From Candidatus Parcubacteria bacterium (GTDB taxonomy: Bacteria; Patescibacteriota; Minisyncoccia; Phycocordibacterales; SBAW01), in assembly GCA_014379165.1 (NCBI GenBank), contig JACMMG010000026.1, positions 1 to 12,010 on the forward strand: a DNA stretch of 12,010 nt, read 5' to 3'. Made by a program: the position numbers and the translations under genes. This document shows positions 5,177 to 11,983 of the stretch, one piece after another; positions within the stretch are counted from its first letter, which is position 1, and each line of letters opens with the position of its first letter. Below the pieces are notes generated by a model, which made no database searches, was not told the origin of the DNA, and saw only the letters and a list, made by a program, of their open reading frames with translations.

Positions 5177-6220
5177 TCAACCTAAAATTTCCGAAAGCGA
5201 GTGAGGACTGCCTTCGATAACTCCTGCACGCGTGATTCGAATAAATTGTGCTTTTGAGTGCAGATCGACGATCGTTCGAGCTCCAACATATCCCATCGCA
5301 ACTTGAATGCCAGATATAAGTTCCGCCACTACTTCTTTCAATTCCCCCTTATATGGTACAAGTGCTTCAACCCCTTCCGGTACCGCCTTTCTCCCCTTCG
5401 TTAAATATCGGGTTTCGGCCGATTGTGTTTCAATGACAGCCTTAGATCCCATGCCGCGGTAATATTTAAATTTCTTTCCATTTCTCGTAACGATTTTGCC
5501 AGGTGCTTCAAGCGTGCCCGCAAACATATTGCCAAGCATGACTGCCGATGCTCCTGCCGCGAGCGCTTTGGCGATGTCGCCCGAAGTGCGCATGCCACCG
5601 TCGGCGATGACCGGCACTTTAAAACGTTTTGCAACTGCCGAAACCTCCATGATTGCTGAGAGTTGCGGCACGCCGACTCCTGAAATAATGCGCGTTGTGC
5701 AAATAGAGCCGGGGCCCACCCCCACCTTGATGGCGTCAACAAAGCCGCATATGTCGCGAGCCGCTTGTGCTGTCGCAATATTGCCCATAAAAAGTTTTGC
5801 GCGCTTCAATGACTTCTTTATTTCCCGCACACTGCGAAGGACGTTGGCATTATGGCCATGGGCACAATCGATAGATACGACATCTGCTCCCGCTTTCTGG
5901 AGTGCTAGCGCGCGATCCTTATCAAACGGCCCGCAGGCCGCCCCTACCAATACTCCAGTTTTTTTCGCTTTGCGTACCATTTCGCACTGCTGCGCAATAG
6001 TCTGATTACGATGAATGACACCGAGTCCTCCAAGAGCGCCGAGAGCAGCGGCCATGCGGTCATCCGTTACTGTGTCCATTGCTGCAGAAAGAAAAGGAAT
6101 AGATACGAAAAAGCCGCGTGCAATCGCGGTTTTCATTTCTGCTTCGCGCGGCTCTACTTCACTCCTTCCGGGGCGAATAAGCACATCATCAAACGTATAT
6201 AGCTCCTCTATATGACCCAT
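5177..6220 (-). CDS. guaB: IMP dehydrogenase, form lacking CBS domains
   Basis: GuaB oxidises IMP to XMP with NAD+, the first committed step to GMP. The 347-residue protein is a single (beta/alpha)8 barrel. It carries the catalytic loop GVGPGSICTTR with nucleophile Cys174, the phosphate-binding IADGGMRTSGD (206-215) and MLGNMFAG, the flap YRGMGS (254-259) and the Arg271-Tyr272 pair of the general base. The VPYKG and SGIQVAMGYVGA strings are IMPDH-like. Ordinary IMPDH is about 490 residues because two CBS domains sit between early barrel elements; here the sequence goes straight from GLGVIHRNQTIAQQCEMVRKA to the next strand, so that regulatory module is absent. GMP reductase has a similar length, but the flap and Arg-Tyr motif favour IMPDH. 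The ATG at 6220 fits the start MGHIEELYTFDDVL. It follows pyrG by 71 nt. Confidence 0.93.
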   Translation of the reverse strand: MGHIEELYTFDDVLIRPGRSEVEPREAEMKTAIARGFFVSIPFLSAAMDTVTDDRMAAALGALGGLGVIHRNQTIAQQCEMVRKAKKTGVLVGAACGPFDKDRALALQKAGADVVSIDCAHGHNANVLRSVREIKKSLKRAKLFMGNIATAQAARDICGFVDAIKVGVGPGSICTTRIISGVGVPQLSAIMEVSAVAKRFKVPVIADGGMRTSGDIAKALAAGASAVMLGNMFAGTLEAPGKIVTRNGKKFKYYRGMGSKAVIETQSAETRYLTKGRKAVPEGVEALVPYKGELKEVVAELISGIQVAMGYVGARTIVDLHSKAQFIRITRAGVIEGSPHSLSEILG

Positions 6221-6225
6221 GTACT

Positions 6226-6231
6226 AGTATA
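6226..6231 (-). promoter_or_regulatory. -10-like hexamer 5 nt before guaB start
   Basis: TATACT (6231-6226 on the minus strand) is followed by AGTAC and then the guaB ATG. If used, transcription would begin at about the start codon, giving a leaderless mRNA; no Shine-Dalgarno is present. The -35 region is not recognisable. A CACGTG palindrome lies just upstream (6233-6238). Confidence 0.35.
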
Positions 6232-6291
6232 TCACGTGCACAAAAACAAAAGACAGTTATCCCCTATTTTTTCGCTCGCGGCTTTAAAAAG

Positions 6292-7980
6292 CTAGCTTTT
6301 ATTTCGCTCACTCGCTGCGCGTATGAACGCCATAAAAAGCGGGTGCGGATTAAGGGGACGCGAGAGAAGCTCCGGATGAAATTGAGTTCCTAAGAAAAAC
6401 GGGTGCTTTTCGCGAGGAAGTTCTGCTATTTCCATTAACACTCCTGACGGCGATTTGCCTGAAAATATGAGCCCCGCTGCCTCAAGCTTTTCAATATATT
6501 CCGGATTCACTTCATAGCGGTGACGGTGGCGCTCGCTTACTTCGCTTTTGCCATACGCTTCGCGCACGATTGTCCCCTCTTTAAGAGCCGCTTCGTATGT
6601 ACCGAGTCGCATTGTGCCTCCGTAATCTTGCTTTGTAATTTTTTCTTTTTGATCCGGCATCACATCGATTATCGGATGAGGCGCCTTAGGATCGGTCTCT
6701 ATCGTGTTTGCACCCTCGAGCCCCACGACATTACGGGCATACTCTATGGTGGCCAACTGCATGCCATAACACAATCCGAAATATGGAATTTTATTTTCCC
6801 TCGCAAAACGTATCGAGGAGATAATGCCCTCTATTCCCTTTTCACCAAAGCCGCCCGGCACGACAATACCATCAAAATTTTTCAGATCTTCAACCTTCTT
6901 TTCCCCCGTTTCAATATCTTTCGAATTTATATACGAAATTTTAACCTTTGCTCCCTGATGGTACGCGGCGGCCTTAAGCGCCTCAAGTACCGATATATAG
7001 GAATCAGCTAAGGTAAATTCACCAGAATCAAAATATTTGCCCACCACTGCGATATTGAGCTCACGCGTGGCATTTTTTGATTTCGCGACAAACGCTTCCC
7101 ATTCCGATAAGTCTGTTTTGCGCTCGGGAAGGCCGAGTACGTCGCATAAAATATTGCCCAGGCCGTCTTTTTCGTAGTTTATCGGAGCATCATAAATGCT
7201 TTCAAGATCAGGAGCGGAAATAACTCGATCCGGCAGAATGTTACAGAAAATCGCGATCTTTTCTTTGCGCTTTTGATCAAGCGGCACCGCAGCACGTGCA
7301 AGGATCACATCCGCTTGCAAACCAACACTGTTTAACGAACGCGCGGCATACTGTGTTGGTTTTGTCTTCATTTCGCCGACGTTATTCGGTATGGGCACAT
7401 ATGAGACCATCACAAGCGCCACGTCGTGAGGATATTTCTGTTTGAGCATGCGCGCTGCCTCAAGGAATATGATGTTCTGATACTCGCCGATAGTACCGCC
7501 TATTTCAGTGAGCGTAATTTCAGCATTTGCGGTTTTTTGTGCCTCTTCTATGCGCCTGATTATTTCAAGAGGAATGTCAGGTACAACCTCCACGTTTTTG
7601 CCTTTGTATTCTAGATTGCGCTCGCGCCGAATTACTTCCTGATACACCCGCCCGGTCGTCATGTAGTTGATCGAAGGTAAAGTTTCGTCCAAAAAGCGCT
7701 CATAGTTGCCCATGTCTTGGTCGGTCTCATAGCCGTCGTCGAGCACGAATACCTCGCCATGCTCTGTTGGGTTCATGGTGCCGGCGTCGACGTTGATATA
7801 CGGGTCGATTTTTATCGCCGTTACCTTAAAACCTTTGGACTTTAGAATGCGCGCAATACCGGAAGTTGCTACCCCCTTGCCGATGCCGGACATCACTCCG
7901 CCGACGACGAAGATGTATTTTGGATTCCCTGCCTTGCCGGCAGGCAGGTTCGCACTTCCCTTATTAAAAATACCTAGCAT
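6292..7980 (-). CDS. pyrG: CTP synthase
   Basis: PyrG aminates UTP to CTP using ATP and ammonia from glutamine. The 562-residue protein has the synthetase domain first (about 21-290), with P-loop-like GGVMSGIGKG (27-36), KIDPYINVDAGTMNPTEHGEVFVLDDG in the ATP/Mg region, ITLTEIGGTIGE and KTKPTQ for UTP. The class I glutamine amidotransferase domain follows (about 308-555), with oxyanion-loop PGGFG, nucleophile Cys404 in GLCYGMQ, and His535/Glu537 in FHPE. The N-terminus is unusual: homologues start within a few residues of KYIFV, but here about 20 residues precede it, including LPAGKAG encoded by a 21-nt palindromic repeat. The family string usually SPFQ/SPYQ-HGEV is NPTE-HGEV here. The start ATG lies 13 nt after the ftsX stop; no other ATG precedes the core. 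Activity should be intact. Confidence 0.96.
   Translation of the reverse strand: MLGIFNKGSANLPAGKAGNPKYIFVVGGVMSGIGKGVATSGIARILKSKGFKVTAIKIDPYINVDAGTMNPTEHGEVFVLDDGYETDQDMGNYERFLDETLPSINYMTTGRVYQEVIRRERNLEYKGKNVEVVPDIPLEIIRRIEEAQKTANAEITLTEIGGTIGEYQNIIFLEAARMLKQKYPHDVALVMVSYVPIPNNVGEMKTKPTQYAARSLNSVGLQADVILARAAVPLDQKRKEKIAIFCNILPDRVISAPDLESIYDAPINYEKDGLGNILCDVLGLPERKTDLSEWEAFVAKSKNATRELNIAVVGKYFDSGEFTLADSYISVLEALKAAAYHQGAKVKISYINSKDIETGEKKVEDLKNFDGIVVPGGFGEKGIEGIISSIRFARENKIPYFGLCYGMQLATIEYARNVVGLEGANTIETDPKAPHPIIDVMPDQKEKITKQDYGGTMRLGTYEAALKEGTIVREAYGKSEVSERHRHRYEVNPEYIEKLEAAGLIFSGKSPSGVLMEIAELPREKHPFFLGTQFHPELLSRPLNPHPLFMAFIRAASERNKS
7928..7948. repeat. 21-nt palindromic repeat inserted in frame in pyrG (codes LPAGKAG)
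   Basis: CCTGCCT (7928-7934) and AGGCAGG (7942-7948) are perfect inverted arms around TGCCGGC, itself containing the palindrome GCCGGC. On the minus strand it is read as LPAGKAG in the non-conserved N-terminal extension of PyrG. From memory, peptides of this kind recur at unrelated positions in Parcubacteria proteins, suggesting a dispersed repeat; a genome-wide count would test that. A shortened look-alike is at 573-585. Confidence 0.7.
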
Positions 7981-7985
7981 GGTTC

Positions 7986-7991
7986 ATTTTA
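7986..7991 (-). promoter_or_regulatory. -10-like hexamer 5 nt before pyrG start
   Basis: TAAAAT (7991-7986, minus strand) is followed by GAACC and the pyrG ATG, within the 13-nt gap after the ftsX stop. It has the same geometry as the guaB and AI-2E starts. No -35 is evident, so pyrG may equally be read from the ftsEX transcript. An AAGG next to the ftsX stop is a possible but distant ribosome-binding site. Confidence 0.3.
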
Positions 7992-7993
7992 CC

Positions 7994-8926
7994 TTAAATT
8001 TGCAGGTAACGTCTCACTGCAAGGAAGCTTGCTACTGCCCCTAACAGCACGCCCGAACCCACAATAACGAGGAAGAAGAATGGGAAGTGAGAAAGGTAGT
8101 AAGAGAATACATTAATGCCGCCAAAGAAGCGTTCTGTAGCAGACCCCATCCACCAGGTTATTGGATAAAAAAGAATAAGAGTGATAAGCCCTGCAATGAG
8201 TCCGTAGAGAATACCCTCGACAACGAACGGCGCGCGTATATACCCTTTGCCGGCACCCACTAACCGCATAACGTGTATCTCGTCACGAGAAGAATATATT
8301 GCAAGCCGCAAAGTATTAAATGAGATAGCGACCGTTGCTGCAATAAAGATACAAATGACGATAAGCCCTATCCATTTAGCCGAGTCCGTGATGCTTGCAA
8401 GCCTGTCGACGGCGGCACGGTGCTGTTCATCGTAATAATTTATTTTTTCTATTATCTGCGGATTTCCCTCTCCTAGCGCCTCTTCGCTTTTAAGGAAGCC
8501 TGCGATCGTATCGTATTGAGTAAGCTCGTGCGCCCGGACATTTAAGACCGCGCCAAGTGGGTTATCACCCAGTTCGTCGAGAGCCTGAAGCGTCAGTTGG
8601 TCGTTTTGATGCCGTTCCCTAAATTGGGCCAATGCCTCTTCGCGTGAAATATACTCAACCGTTGCCACTTCCGGGAGCGCCCGTAAAGACTCCCCAAGTG
8701 CCAAAATATTTTCTTCTGGAGCGTCAGTCGTAAAATATACGTTCATATCGGCTTTTTCCCGAAATTCCTGCAGGGTCGTGTTCAAAATAACGCCGCTGAA
8801 AATTGCCAAGCCAATGACAAAAAGCGTGAATATCATCATGAGCACGGAGGTAAACGAGACGAAGCCATTGCGCCAAAAATCAAGAAAACCCGCTTTGAAG
8901 ACTCGTTTTATGTTAGTCCAGCTCAT
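7994..8926 (-). CDS. ftsX: Cell division ABC transporter permease FtsX
   Basis: FtsX is the membrane partner of FtsE at the division site, where the complex transmits ATP-driven motion to peptidoglycan hydrolases outside the cell. This 310-residue protein has the standard topology. A cytoplasmic N-terminus and TM1 (about 22-49) are followed by an extracytoplasmic domain (about 50-180; NVYFTTDAPEENILALGESL is the typical first strand-helix). TM2 is at about 185-205, the conserved coupling stretch RDEIHVMRLVGAGKGYIRAPFVVEG spans about 214-238, TM3 is at 235-258 and TM4 at 280-303. The ATG at 8926 lies 13 nt after the ftsE stop, so the two are cotranscribed. The usual nearby hydrolase or activator (EnvC/M23 type) is not next to it; pyrG follows instead. 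Identification is firm. Confidence 0.95.
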   Translation of the reverse strand: MSWTNIKRVFKAGFLDFWRNGFVSFTSVLMMIFTLFVIGLAIFSGVILNTTLQEFREKADMNVYFTTDAPEENILALGESLRALPEVATVEYISREEALAQFRERHQNDQLTLQALDELGDNPLGAVLNVRAHELTQYDTIAGFLKSEEALGEGNPQIIEKINYYDEQHRAAVDRLASITDSAKWIGLIVICIFIAATVAISFNTLRLAIYSSRDEIHVMRLVGAGKGYIRAPFVVEGILYGLIAGLITLILFYPITWWMGSATERFFGGINVFSYYLSHFPFFFLVIVGSGVLLGAVASFLAVRRYLQI

Positions 8927-8939
8927 ATAATTATATTGT

Positions 8940-9620
8940 TTATAGGATGTACTTCCCTTCTCTGTCGTCCCGGACGACTTTGCCGCGGTCCATCGTTATG
9001 ACGCGTTTTTTAAGAGAATCGATAACGCCTTTATTGTGAGTCGTGAGGATAATGGTCGTACCCAGATCATTTATTTTTTTAAGAATCTGTACGACCTCGA
9101 AGGTATTTACCGGATCGAGATTGCCGGTCGGCTCGTCAGCAATAATGACATCAGGCTGCGTTACAATGGCGCGTGCGATAGCCACTCGCTGCTGCTCGCC
9201 GCCGCTGAGTTCATCAGGAAAATTATTCAGCTTATCGCCTAAATCTACGAGCTCAAGCACATGGGGTACATCAGACTGAATTTCTTCGTCACTTCTACCT
9301 GCAGCTTCCATCGCGAAAGCGATATTTTCATATGCGGTTCTGCCAGGTAAAAGGCGGAAGTCTTGGAAGACTGTGCCTATTTTGCGGCGTAAGTCGCCCA
9401 TGCGGCGCGATGGCACCTGATGCACGTTAACCGACTCGAAAAAAACCGAGCCTGAAGATGGTTTTTCTTCCGCGAGAAGCATTTTGACCAAGGTGGTCTT
9501 GCCCGCGCCGGAGTGACCGACAACGGAAATAAATTCTCCGGGTTCTACAGAGAAGCTAACATCATCGAGCGCAACGGAATTGTCAGCGTACACTTTCGAA
9601 ACGCGATCGAAATATATCAT
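8940..9620 (-). CDS. ftsE: Cell division ABC transporter ATP-binding protein FtsE
   Basis: FtsE is the cytoplasmic ATPase of the FtsEX division complex. The 226-residue protein carries Walker A GHSGAGKTT (35-43), Q-loop VFQDF (Gln86), signature LSGGEQQR (138-145), Walker B VIIADEP with Glu163, D-loop NLD and switch His195 in TTHN. FtsE-specific features include the opening MIYFDRVSKVY, FQDFRLLPGRTAYENIAF and the short C-terminus. It is directly followed by ftsX. The start ATG at 9620 has a -10-like TAAAAT 12 nt upstream and no Shine-Dalgarno. The strong purD terminator lies upstream, so ftsE begins a new transcription unit. The ABC motifs alone would not separate it from the MacB-type ATPase at 1944-2624; the ftsX partner does. 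Confidence 0.96.
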   Translation of the reverse strand: MIYFDRVSKVYADNSVALDDVSFSVEPGEFISVVGHSGAGKTTLVKMLLAEEKPSSGSVFFESVNVHQVPSRRMGDLRRKIGTVFQDFRLLPGRTAYENIAFAMEAAGRSDEEIQSDVPHVLELVDLGDKLNNFPDELSGGEQQRVAIARAIVTQPDVIIADEPTGNLDPVNTFEVVQILKKINDLGTTIILTTHNKGVIDSLKKRVITMDRGKVVRDDREGKYIL

Positions 9621-9632
9621 GGCAATCGTTCT

Positions 9633-9662
9633 ATTTTACCCCTTTCAACCCCAATGTGCAAA
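9633..9662 (-). promoter_or_regulatory. Candidate ftsE promoter
   Basis: On the minus strand TAAAAT (9638-9633) is a good -10 and TTTGCA (9662-9657), 18 nt away, a partial -35. A start site about 6 nt beyond the -10 would leave a leader of only around 6 nt before the ftsE ATG. It lies between the purD terminator and ftsE, where a promoter is expected. Confidence 0.4.
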
Positions 9663-9676
9663 ATACGTTGTCATAT

Positions 9677-9710
9677 AAAAAGAAAAAGGCCCGCGTCATT
9701 GGCGCGGGCC
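9677..9710 (-). terminator. Intrinsic terminator of purD
   Basis: On the minus strand GGCCCGCG (9710-9703) pairs perfectly with CGCGGGCC (9695-9688) around a 7-nt loop, followed by TTTTTCTTTTT (9687-9677). This is a textbook intrinsic terminator 22 nt after the purD stop and separates purD from ftsE. It is the only strong one in the window. Confidence 0.93.
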
Positions 9711-9732
9711 CTCGAACTTGCATATGAGCACT

Positions 9733-10989
9733 TCAGGTGAGGCCGATGTCAGTGCGGTAGTACATGTCAGCGAAGTGGATGTGGTTGATCGCCTCATACA
9801 CTCTTGCACGTGCTTCTTCAAGCGTATCTCCCACCGCGGTGACGTTGAGGACGCGGCCGCCATCAGTGTAGTAGATCCCATCCTTCAGCACAGTACCGGC
9901 ATGAAAGATTTCGACTCCGGGGACCTGCAGCGCATCTTGGAGACCGTAGATATGGTCTCCCTTTCGATAGTCGTTGGGATAGCCTCCCGCAACGAGATTG
10001 ACGCAGATGGCAAAGCCGGCCCGCCACCGCAGCGTGATGTCCGCAAGCCGACCCAGCGCGCACGCCTCAAGGACTTCGTAAGGATCGTTGAGAAGCAGAC
10101 GGAGAAGCACCTGCCACTCCGGGTCACCGAAGCGCACGTTGTATTCCAGGAGCTTCGGGCCGGTGCTTGTGAGCATGGTGCCGGCGTAGAGCACACCCTT
10201 GAAACGCTTCCCTTCCCGGTGAAGACCGGCGAAGGTCGGATTGATGATCTCGGCATCTATCCGATCGTCGATCTCTGGCGTAACGTCCGGCACCGGAGCA
10301 TATGCCCCCATGCCTCCGGTCATGTCACCCTTGTCGCCGTTGAGTGCCCGCTTGTAATCACGAGCCGGAAGCAACCGTTTGCGGATTAACCCGTCTGAAA
10401 GACGCATCGCCGAAGCTTCTCTTCCGGAGAGCCGTTCCTGGAACAACACCAGTTCTCCATTTTCGATAATCGTGCGGGCTGCTTTGAATGCTTCTTCCTT
10501 AGTCTCAGCCACCGTCACGCCTTTACCGGCACGCAAGCCACGTCTCTTGACCACGCGAAAGCGTGGATCGGCGAGAAATTCTTCGATCCCTGCCAACGTG
10601 CCCGTGTAGCCGAAGTCGGGGATCGCCACATCCCACTCCCGACCCTTGATCATGGTGAAGATCTTGTCGCCTTCCAGCTGCGAACAGTAGGTATCCGGGC
10701 CGAACGTGGGAATTCCTAGCGCCACTGCCGCATCGACGAGACCCGCAACAAGTGGCACCTCCGGGCCTACAAAAAGGAGATCGGTCTTGCGCTCTTTGGC
10801 GGCCGTGACGATTCCCTCTATGTCAGTCGGCTTGACGTCAACACGAATACCGCCGAAGCGTTGTGTGCCGCCATTGCCCGGCGCCACATAAATCTTACCC
10901 ACCTGCGGAGACCGCGAGGTGCAGAAAGCAGAAGCATCTTCTCGGCCGCCACTGCCCACGAAAAACACTACTTTCCCTGTTTGCGTCAT
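9733..10989 (-). CDS. purD: Phosphoribosylamine-glycine ligase (GAR synthetase), divergent
   Basis: PurD joins glycine to 5-phosphoribosylamine using ATP, the second step of de novo purine synthesis. The 418-residue length and domain order (N domain, ATP-grasp, C domain) fit the family. Visible signatures are GSGGRE (12-17), YVAPGNGGT (34-42), VGPEVPLVAG (74-83), TGGMGAY (224-230), the metal-binding EYNVRFGDPE (282-291), AGGYPNDYRKGD (334-345) and GGRVLNVTAVGDT near the end. Several normally constant positions differ: GSGGREH is GSGGRED, the ATP-grasp KADGLAAGKG is KRRGLRAGKG, and CRFGDPET is VRFGDPEW. Base composition is unlike its neighbours (10021-10080 is 68% G+C; 8341-8400 is 42% and 11701-11760 is 40%). 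It has a proper AGGAGG ribosome site and its own terminator. These point to horizontal acquisition. No other purine-synthesis gene of the early pathway is in the window. Confidence 0.93.
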   Translation of the reverse strand: MTQTGKVVFFVGSGGREDASAFCTSRSPQVGKIYVAPGNGGTQRFGGIRVDVKPTDIEGIVTAAKERKTDLLFVGPEVPLVAGLVDAAVALGIPTFGPDTYCSQLEGDKIFTMIKGREWDVAIPDFGYTGTLAGIEEFLADPRFRVVKRRGLRAGKGVTVAETKEEAFKAARTIIENGELVLFQERLSGREASAMRLSDGLIRKRLLPARDYKRALNGDKGDMTGGMGAYAPVPDVTPEIDDRIDAEIINPTFAGLHREGKRFKGVLYAGTMLTSTGPKLLEYNVRFGDPEWQVLLRLLLNDPYEVLEACALGRLADITLRWRAGFAICVNLVAGGYPNDYRKGDHIYGLQDALQVPGVEIFHAGTVLKDGIYYTDGGRVLNVTAVGDTLEEARARVYEAINHIHFADMYYRTDIGLT

Positions 10990-10994
10990 CGCAC

Positions 10995-11000
10995 CCTCCT
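10995..11000 (-). promoter_or_regulatory. Strong Shine-Dalgarno of purD
   Basis: On the minus strand AGGAGG is followed by GTGCG and the purD ATG at 10989, an ideal 5-nt spacing. It is the only strong Shine-Dalgarno I see in the window and fixes the purD start. The other confident starts rely on overlaps or have short leaders without it. A -10-like TATAGT lies at 11017-11012 without a recognisable -35. Confidence 0.75.
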
Positions 11001-11038
11001 GGTCTGCGGGGACTATACTCCAATCAGCTGGTTTTCAC

Positions 11039-11078
11039 TACCCATTAATCCAATACTATAGCGTTGGATTAATGGGTA
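11039..11078. repeat. Perfect 15-bp inverted repeat between prfB and purD
   Basis: TACCCATTAATCCAA (11039-11053) and TTGGATTAATGGGTA (11064-11078) are exact complements around a 10-nt loop containing CTATAG. No T-run follows on either strand, so it is not a standard terminator. It may block or protect RNA ends, or be a protein site upstream of purD. Confidence 0.65.
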
Positions 11079-11086
11079 ACGGATAC

Positions 11087-11104
11087 ACTATGATATATCA
11101 TAGT
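11087..11104. repeat. Perfect 18-bp palindrome after prfB
   Basis: ACTATGATATATCATAGT (11087-11104) is a perfect palindrome with no loop. On the minus strand it follows the prfB stop after a T6 run, the reverse of terminator order. As a gapless dyad it is more likely a dimeric protein-binding site than an RNA hairpin, though either is possible. Confidence 0.6.
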
Positions 11105-11110
11105 AAAAAA

Positions 11111-11980
11111 TTAATTACGCTCTGCCTCAAGAAACGGTTCGATATTTCCTTCCAACACTCCTTCAGCATCATGAACCTCAACACTACTGCGATGATCTTT
11201 GACTAGTTTGTAAGGATGAAGCACGTAGGAGCGGATTTGAGAGCCCCATTCTATCTTCCCTGCTGCAACGGAAAGGTCGGAGATTTTTTCTTTGCGTTCT
11301 ACCTCAAGTTGACGAAGAAGTTTTGCTTTAACCAAAGCGAGCGCTTTTTCTTTGTTTGCACCCTGTGTGCGTTCGCCATCGACATGCGCGGAAAGCCCAG
11401 TTGGTGTATGCACAACTCGTACTGCAGTTTCGCGTTTATTTACATTTTGTCCGCCTGGGCCACTCGAGCGCGCCATCGTAATTTCTAGATCATCCGGAGA
11501 AATATCAATAGCAGAGACTTTTTCCAAAACCGGCAAAATTTCAACCAATACGAACGATGTCTGGCGCTTTTTCGACGCATTAAACGGCGAGATGCGAACA
11601 AGTCGATGAACCCCGTACTCATTTTTTAGCGTTCTATATACTTTCTTCCCTTCTATCTCAACCGAAAGGTTGCGGTAACCGCCATGGTCATTTTTATTTT
11701 CATGCAAAAGTTTAAAACCCCATCCGCGCTTTTCCGTAAACTTGCGATACATTTCAAACAGCATTTGAGCAAAATCTTCTGCATCATCACCACCTGCACC
11801 GGCCACGATAGAAAGTACCGCACTGCCGTTATCGTATTTATCGCCACCTTCTGCCTCGGCCTTAAGCTCACTGAGCTCCCGTATCATTGCTTGCGCCTTA
11901 TCGGGAAAGCCCCAAAAATCCGGCTGTTGCATAGCCGTTTCTATCTCAGCAATTCGCGCTTGTATCTGTTCTTTTTCCAC
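11111..11980 (-). CDS. prfB: Peptide chain release factor 2, short form
   Basis: RF2 recognises UAA and UGA stop codons on the ribosome and releases the finished protein. Two signatures decide the identity: the codon-recognition tripeptide SPF (131-133, in RISPFNASKKRQTSF), which marks RF2 rather than RF1, and the catalytic GGQ (176-178, in SSGPGGQNVNK) that enters the peptidyl-transferase centre. The GAGGDDAEDFAQML and IRSYVLHPYKLVKDHRS strings are also typical. At 289 residues it is about 75 shorter than the usual 365. The N-terminal PDFW helix is kept, but the sequence then jumps almost directly to YDNGSAVLSIVAGAGG, so most of helical domain 1 is missing. No programmed frameshift site is present. 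The start is a GTG at 11980, only 3 nt past the end of a tRNA; the next Met (residue 17) would remove the N-terminal helix. Confidence 0.94.
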   Translation of the reverse strand: MEKEQIQARIAEIETAMQQPDFWGFPDKAQAMIRELSELKAEAEGGDKYDNGSAVLSIVAGAGGDDAEDFAQMLFEMYRKFTEKRGWGFKLLHENKNDHGGYRNLSVEIEGKKVYRTLKNEYGVHRLVRISPFNASKKRQTSFVLVEILPVLEKVSAIDISPDDLEITMARSSGPGGQNVNKRETAVRVVHTPTGLSAHVDGERTQGANKEKALALVKAKLLRQLEVERKEKISDLSVAAGKIEWGSQIRSYVLHPYKLVKDHRSSVEVHDAEGVLEGNIEPFLEAERN

Positions 11981-11983
11981 CGG

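Noticed and set aside
5177..6220. GMP reductase (guaC)
   Set aside because: The length fits, but YRGMGS, the Arg-Tyr pair, VPEGVE and VPYKG are IMP dehydrogenase features, so guaB is preferred.
7957..7987. Seven-codon leader peptide overlapping the pyrG start
   Set aside because: An ATG at 7987 in another frame runs seven codons to TAA, but such short frames are common by chance and nothing suggests attenuation.
9718..10389. Plus-strand 223-aa open frame
   Set aside because: It is antisense to the well-supported purD; long antisense frames are expected in G+C-rich genes and no family resemblance is visible.
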